In this document: positions 59,298-64,000 of the stretch, in pieces
How the letters are laid out: the number at the start of each line of letters is the position of its first letter
How positions within the stretch are numbered: the first letter of the stretch is position 1
Source of the DNA: Rhinopithecus roxellana
Lineage: Eukaryota > Chordata > Mammalia > Primates > Cercopithecidae
Reading direction: 5' to 3'
DNA: 64,000 nt
NCBI RefSeq assembly: GCF_007565055.1
Contig: NC_044553.1
Coordinates: 103,391,858-103,455,857 of the forward strand
Translations under genes and position numbers: made by a program
Notes under the pieces: generated by a model
Told to the model about the DNA's origin: nothing
The model's input: the letters and a program-made list of their open reading frames with translations, nothing else
The model's database searches: none

Positions 59298-59927
59298 CTT
59301 TTTTTTTTTTTTTTTTTCCTGAGGTGGAGTCTCACTCTGTCTGCCAGGCTAGAATGCAATGGTATGATCTTGGCTAACTGTAGCCTCCGCCTCCTGGGTT
59401 CAAGTGATTCTCATGCCTCAGCCTCCCAAGTAGCTGAGATTACAGGTGCATGCCAACACACCCAGCTGATTTTTGTATTTTTGTATTTTTTTTTTTTTTT
59501 TTTGAGACGGAGTCTCGCTCTGTCGCCGGGGCTGGAGTGCAGTGGCCGGTTCTCAGCTCACTGCAACCTCCGCCTCCCGGGTTTATGCCATTCTCCTGCC
59601 TCAGCCTCCGAGTAGCTGGGACTACAGGCGCCCGCCACCTCGCCTGGCTAGTTTTTTTTTTTTTTGTATTTTTTAGTAGAGACGGGGTTTCACCGTGTTA
59701 GCCAGGATGGTCTCGATCTCCTGACCTCGTGATCTGCCCGTCTCGGCCTCCCAAAGTGCTGGGATTACAGGCTTGAGCCACCGCGCCCGGCCTGATTTTT
59801 GTATTTTTAGTAGAGGTGAGGTTTCACCGTGTTGGCCAGGCTGGTCTCGAACTCCTAACCTCAGGTATCTGCCCGCCTCGGCCTCCCAAAGTGTTGGGAT
59901 TACAGGCGTGAGCTACCGTGCCTGACC
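59298..59927 (-). mobile_element. Alu split by a younger Alu
   Basis: Outer antisense Alu halves 59298-59482 and 59809-59927. ttcagacattataaattatt (59278-59297) and its one-mismatch copy (59928-59947) bracket it. Confidence 0.94.
59483..59792 (-). mobile_element. AluYR nested in an Alu
   Basis: Young antisense Alu with 'gtgcagtggccggttctcag'; tgatttttgtattttt perfectly duplicated at 59467-59482 and 59793-59808. Confidence 0.95.
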
Positions 59928-60253
59928 TTCAGACATCATAAATTATTATTCTTATTTTAAACTGTCTTGGAGAGAACGTTAGGAAAGCTGTAGCTATGAA
60001 TTGCAAATAGAACTTAACTTTTTTTTTTGTATGATTAATTATTTTGGATAAGTTTTTCTGAGCCATTGTTTTCTTAATTAGTTTTTAAAATTAAAACTAA
60101 AATCTGCAAAGACTAAAGTTTTAAGAATGAGGATATAGACATAGAAATACATATTGTAAATAATAGAATAGAATTTTAGGAGCAGTTCTTTGACTTTGAA
60201 GGAAACTTGTCACTGAATATTTGTTAAACTTGATTTAACATACTTGTAAATAA

Positions 60254-60526
<273 letters not shown>

Positions 60527-60985
60527 TAGGGCTAGTGACCTGTATTTGAAAGACAACTAAATGTGTTAGTGTTACTATCCTTATTGCTTTACAATGGCTT
60601 TGAAGATTTACTTTTTCACGGGTCAGGCTGATTTGTTCCCTCATTCTGCCTTTTTTGATTCTGCCCTAGGAGCATGTAACACATTTGAGCGGTCGTTTTC
60701 ATATTTTCATTTTCAGAGCTTATTTGAAGTTCTTTGTAATATGTCATGATTTGTTTCTAGACATAAATATGTAGAACCTAAATTTAATTACAGTACTCAA
60801 AAGAGTAAAGAGAGTGACTATGATACTGTCTCCATAATGAATGGGGTATGCTTTAAACATTTTACTAAGTAATTGCTGGGAAAAAAAAAAACTTCATTCT
60901 TAAAATATTTTAAGTTCATTAAGTGATTGTTAACAATGAGGGCAAAATGGTATGTTTTAAATGTTTTCTTATAAAAATGTTTTAG

Positions 60986-61035
60986 GTCACAAGTCTCAAA
61001 GAGAGGAATTGGATGCTATACTTTTTATTTTTGAG
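60986..61035 (+). CDS. RALGAPA1: RALGAPA1 coding exon 3 (residues 73-89)
   Basis: A TTTTAG acceptor (60980-60985) and GTAAGT donor (61036) bound a 50-nt exon encoding GHKSQREELDAILFIFE, continuing residues 73-89 of RALGAPA1. Its first base set completes the Gly codon split with exon 2. At 50 nt it is a small exon, but both splice sites are strong and the peptide matches the known protein. Intron 2 is 596 bp and contains no recognisable repeat. The next coding exon is beyond the window. Confidence 0.95.
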
Positions 61036-61821
61036 GTAAGTGCTTCTGAATCTAACTTTTCCCTTTTTCAGAAATAATTTTTGGAACATACAAAGGAATA
61101 TATTTAAATTATAAAACGCTGTGAATTCGCCAGCCTTTCTAAGAACTAAATCTAAGTTTTTAAAATATGCCTGACTGAATCCTATACTTTTTGAGGTACA
61201 ATATATTACTTTTTGGTGCAGATATAATTACGTTTTTATACGTTTGACACCACAAAATTGGTATGATATCCAATGTGTTTGCAAACAATGAAACTTTTAA
61301 TTTGTCAGAGGTTTAGTGAAATGGAAAACTTGTTTTTGTTTTAACTCCAAAACATTCTTACCTAAGAAGGTATATTACTGTAACTTTTGTGTGCCTAAGG
61401 GATTTTTTGTTTTGGTTCACTGCTTTTCATTGCAAACTTGTTTAAAATAGTCTTAAATATTTTAAAAATTGTCATTTTATATTAGATTGGAGATGGGGCA
61501 AGTCTGTAAATAAAAGTCAGGAAACATAGCTCATAGGCAAATGAACAAAATTTTGATGCTCTGCTAATTTTTTTTTTAATATTTATCACACTCTTAAAAA
61601 TTAAGACCCTTTCACCCCCCTTTTAAAATAACTCCTTGCTTTTTATTCTGTTTCAAAGTAAACAGATAAACAGTCATAGGAGTATTCTGATCTTCACTGA
61701 GAATTTCGAGACCTGTAGAAAGCCAGGAGTAGTGACTCGAGATGCTTAGAAAATAATTCGGAAATTAGTTTCTGAAGATGGAGCTATTCTGTCTGGTGCT
61801 AATTAAAGATAATTCACTCTT
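61036..61821 (+). other. RALGAPA1: RALGAPA1 intron 3, unique part
   Basis: AT-rich intronic sequence after the exon 3 donor; no repeat or exon recognised. Confidence 0.55.
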
Positions 61822-62115
61822 GGCTGTGTGTGGTGCTTCAAAGTAATCCCTGCACTTTGGGAGGCTGAGGCGGGAGGATCATTTGAGCTCAGGAGTTAGA
61901 GACCAGCCTGGGCAGCACAGCAAGACTTAGTCTCTACTAAAAATCAAAAAAGTTAGCCAGGCATGTTGGTGGCAGGTGCTTGTAGTGGTAGTGATGCAGG
62001 AGGCTGAGGTGGGAGGATCCCTTGAACCCAGGAGGTTGAAAGTGTAGTGAGCCGTGATTGTGCCACTGCACTCCTGGGCAAGAGAGTGAGACCCTGTCTC
62101 AAAAATAATAAGAAG
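61822..62115 (+). mobile_element. Alu
   Basis: Sense Alu; aattcactctt perfectly duplicated at 61811-61821 and 62116-62126. Confidence 0.93.
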
Positions 62116-62198
62116 AATTCACTCTTTAGTATTTTGATGTAATTTAGAAGAATTTGAACAACATCATTTATATGTCTCTTAGCCGTTGATTTAGTTGG

Positions 62199-62218
62199 GC
62201 GGGGGGGGGGGGTGGGGA
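62199..62218 (+). repeat. G-run (G12) in RALGAPA1 intron 3
   Basis: gggc, twelve G, t, gggg. A G-rich tract on the transcribed (sense) strand. Confidence 0.9.
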
Positions 62219-62219
62219 G

Positions 62220-63239
62220 AATTTTTTAAAGAGTTCCAAACAGCAGTAACACTGATGTTAGTATCTGTTCTGCAGTTAATTTTCATTAGTCTTGACCCCT
62301 GAGGAATTTGATTATATTACTTCCTGAAGTGTTTGCATGAACTGTTCACAAGGGGAATATTGAAAAATGCTTTGAGAAAGAGTAAAAATATCCAGAGAGA
62401 AAGCAAGCTAATGATTCCTGGAAAGTGTTCCTGCAAATGTTCATGCTTGCCTTAAATTCAGGAAACTGAGATGATTGCTTAGTTAATAGAAGTCCTTTTG
62501 GAGTATTTCTTATATGTAAAAATAACTATTTTTCTATATGTAATATATACTGATTATTTTTTATTCTTTACATAGAAATGTTTGTCTTTAATGGATCACT
62601 AAATTTTATTAGAAAAAAGATCTGAGATACCAGGTTTTCATCTTTTGAAAAAATCATTTAATGTTTGTGCTGACATTCTTCTATTTATAGTAAGGGACCT
62701 CTACCTTTAGAAACTAAGGATGAAAAAGAAATCATAAATAAAGTGATTTCCTTTTTCTGGAACAAAAAGCATGATTATGTAATGTTAATAATATTATGGT
62801 AGAGGATTTATATTCTGTGCAGTTTAGGGCACATGTAATCTCTTTAACTTTTTATTTACCATATAAAAAGATATAAGGGGCTAAATCTAAAGTATAATTA
62901 TTAGTCATAATTTAGAAATGCTTTTGAATAGTTTACAAATTTGTCTTTTCAACTTTTCTATAATTTTATATCTTTCTATACAAAAATAAATATAATTATG
63001 CAGTTGTTGGCCAGCTGTGGGAGACATAGGGAGGACAAAGGTAAAAGAGTTTATGTGTCTCATGTGGGACCAGCATTTATCTGTGTAGAACTTTAAAATT
63101 TCTTTATCATCCTTTCATGTGGAGTTTACTAAAGATGATATCAAAGAGAAGACAAGGAAGTGTAAAATATGCATGTCATCCTTTGATTAGTATATTATCG
63201 AGGTAGAAGTTTTGGAAATAGGTGTATTGAATTTGGAAC
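62220..63239 (+). other. RALGAPA1 intron 3, unique part
   Basis: No exon or confident repeat recognised. Confidence 0.5.
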
Positions 63240-63415
63240 CTCTGTTCTTTCACTTTCTAGCTTTGTAACCTAAGTGCACTACTTAACCCATTTCTTCATT
63301 TGTTGAATGAGATAAACAAACCCTCCTTTTGAATGATTGCAAGGATTAATGCAAGGTATATTAATATATCATTATATAATAAAGTACCTAGTGTTTGACC
63401 CTTATGAACATTCAT
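63240..63415 (+). mobile_element. MIR element
   Basis: Sense MIR: 'ctttctagctttgtaacctaag', 'tgaatgagataaacaaaccc', 'taaagtacctagtg'. Confidence 0.65.
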
Positions 63416-63677
63416 TTAATGGTGTTCTAAATAATAGTAAGAACAGCAATAACAACAAACACACAAAAATGTCACTCAGCAAGTGGGTGAGTATTGAGAA
63501 CACTGTTTAGTAGTAAGGTAGCTCTTGATCGAGAATAATCCACACAGGTATAATATTAAGGGGAATAAAAGGCAGAGTTTTGAACATAGTTTTGTAAAGA
63601 TTTTATTACTAATTAATGGAAACCTATATATGTTAGCTTAACTATAGGGCTCCTAAAATTGTAAATCCTGCTCTCTG

Positions 63678-63973
63678 TCCGGGTGCAGTGGCTCACGCTT
63701 GTAATCCCAGCACTTTTGGAGACCAAGGCAGGAGGATTGCTTGAGGCCAGAAGCTTGGGCACAGCCTGGACAACATAGTGATACTCCATCTCCACAAAAA
63801 TAATAAAAAAAAAATTGAGCTGGGCATGGTGGCACACACCTGTAGTCCTGTTTGGGAGGCCAAGATGAGTGAATCGCTTGAACCCATGAATATGAGGCTG
63901 CGGTGAATCATGATCACACCACTGCACTGCAGCCAGGGTGACAGGGTGAAACCCCCACCTCTTAAAAAAAAAT
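63678..63973 (+). mobile_element. Alu
   Basis: Sense Alu with a T-for-A change before the tail and a short deletion ('cctgtagtcctgtttgggaggc'). Confidence 0.92.
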
Positions 63974-64000
63974 TGCTCTCATACCTATATCCATCATAGC

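Overview
This is a primate nuclear genomic window, and specifically one from an Old World monkey (cercopithecoid). It is packed with Alu and L1 elements, and two multi-exon vertebrate genes begin in it. The youngest Alus carry the monkey-type 3' half ('gatccggccactgcactcc', or its reverse 'gtgcagtggccagatctcag') instead of the human AluY form. The locus matches human 14q13.2; in macaques this is expected on chromosome 7 (known synteny, not visible here). || Two genes diverge. BRMS1L runs on the minus strand: coding exon 1 is at 2569-2710, its CpG-rich promoter lies to the right (to about 3110), and the window's first 2.57 kb is part of its intron 1. RALGAPA1 runs on the plus strand: its CpG-rich promoter is at about 18120-18684 and its coding exons 1-3 are at 18685-18790, 60279-60389 and 60986-61035. 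These encode residues 1-89 across a 41.5 kb intron 1, and the window ends inside intron 3. The roughly 15 kb between the promoters holds repeats, a NUTF2 processed pseudogene (6867-7759), a mariner fossil and a hAT fossil. || Intron 1 of RALGAPA1 is mostly layered retrotransposons. (a) A near-complete ancient L1 in antisense (about 21355-34150) was hit by many Alus; one of these (25516-28845) was itself hit by a young 5'-truncated L1 (25708-28732). (b) A second ancient antisense L1 (about 44830-55300) hosts a nearly full-length young L1 (48188-54377). This L1 has intact ORF1, but ORF2 is broken by two frameshifts and by replacement of the endonuclease catalytic His230 with Arg. (c) A small L1 tail (58484-58895) appears to have carried about 300 bp of downstream flank with it (3' transduction), bounded by a 19-bp target-site duplication and ending in AATAAA plus an A-rich tail. 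|| Other notable structures are three places where short reverse-complement copies were inserted beside their source (7627-7666, 29135-29210, 45831-45942), which fits template switching; three head-to-tail Alus reusing one target site (126-1054); and several closely spaced inverted Alu pairs in the RALGAPA1 pre-mRNA. I found no new gene system, CRISPR array or RNA gene. The interest lies in retrotransposition scars and local replication-error signatures around two conserved promoters.
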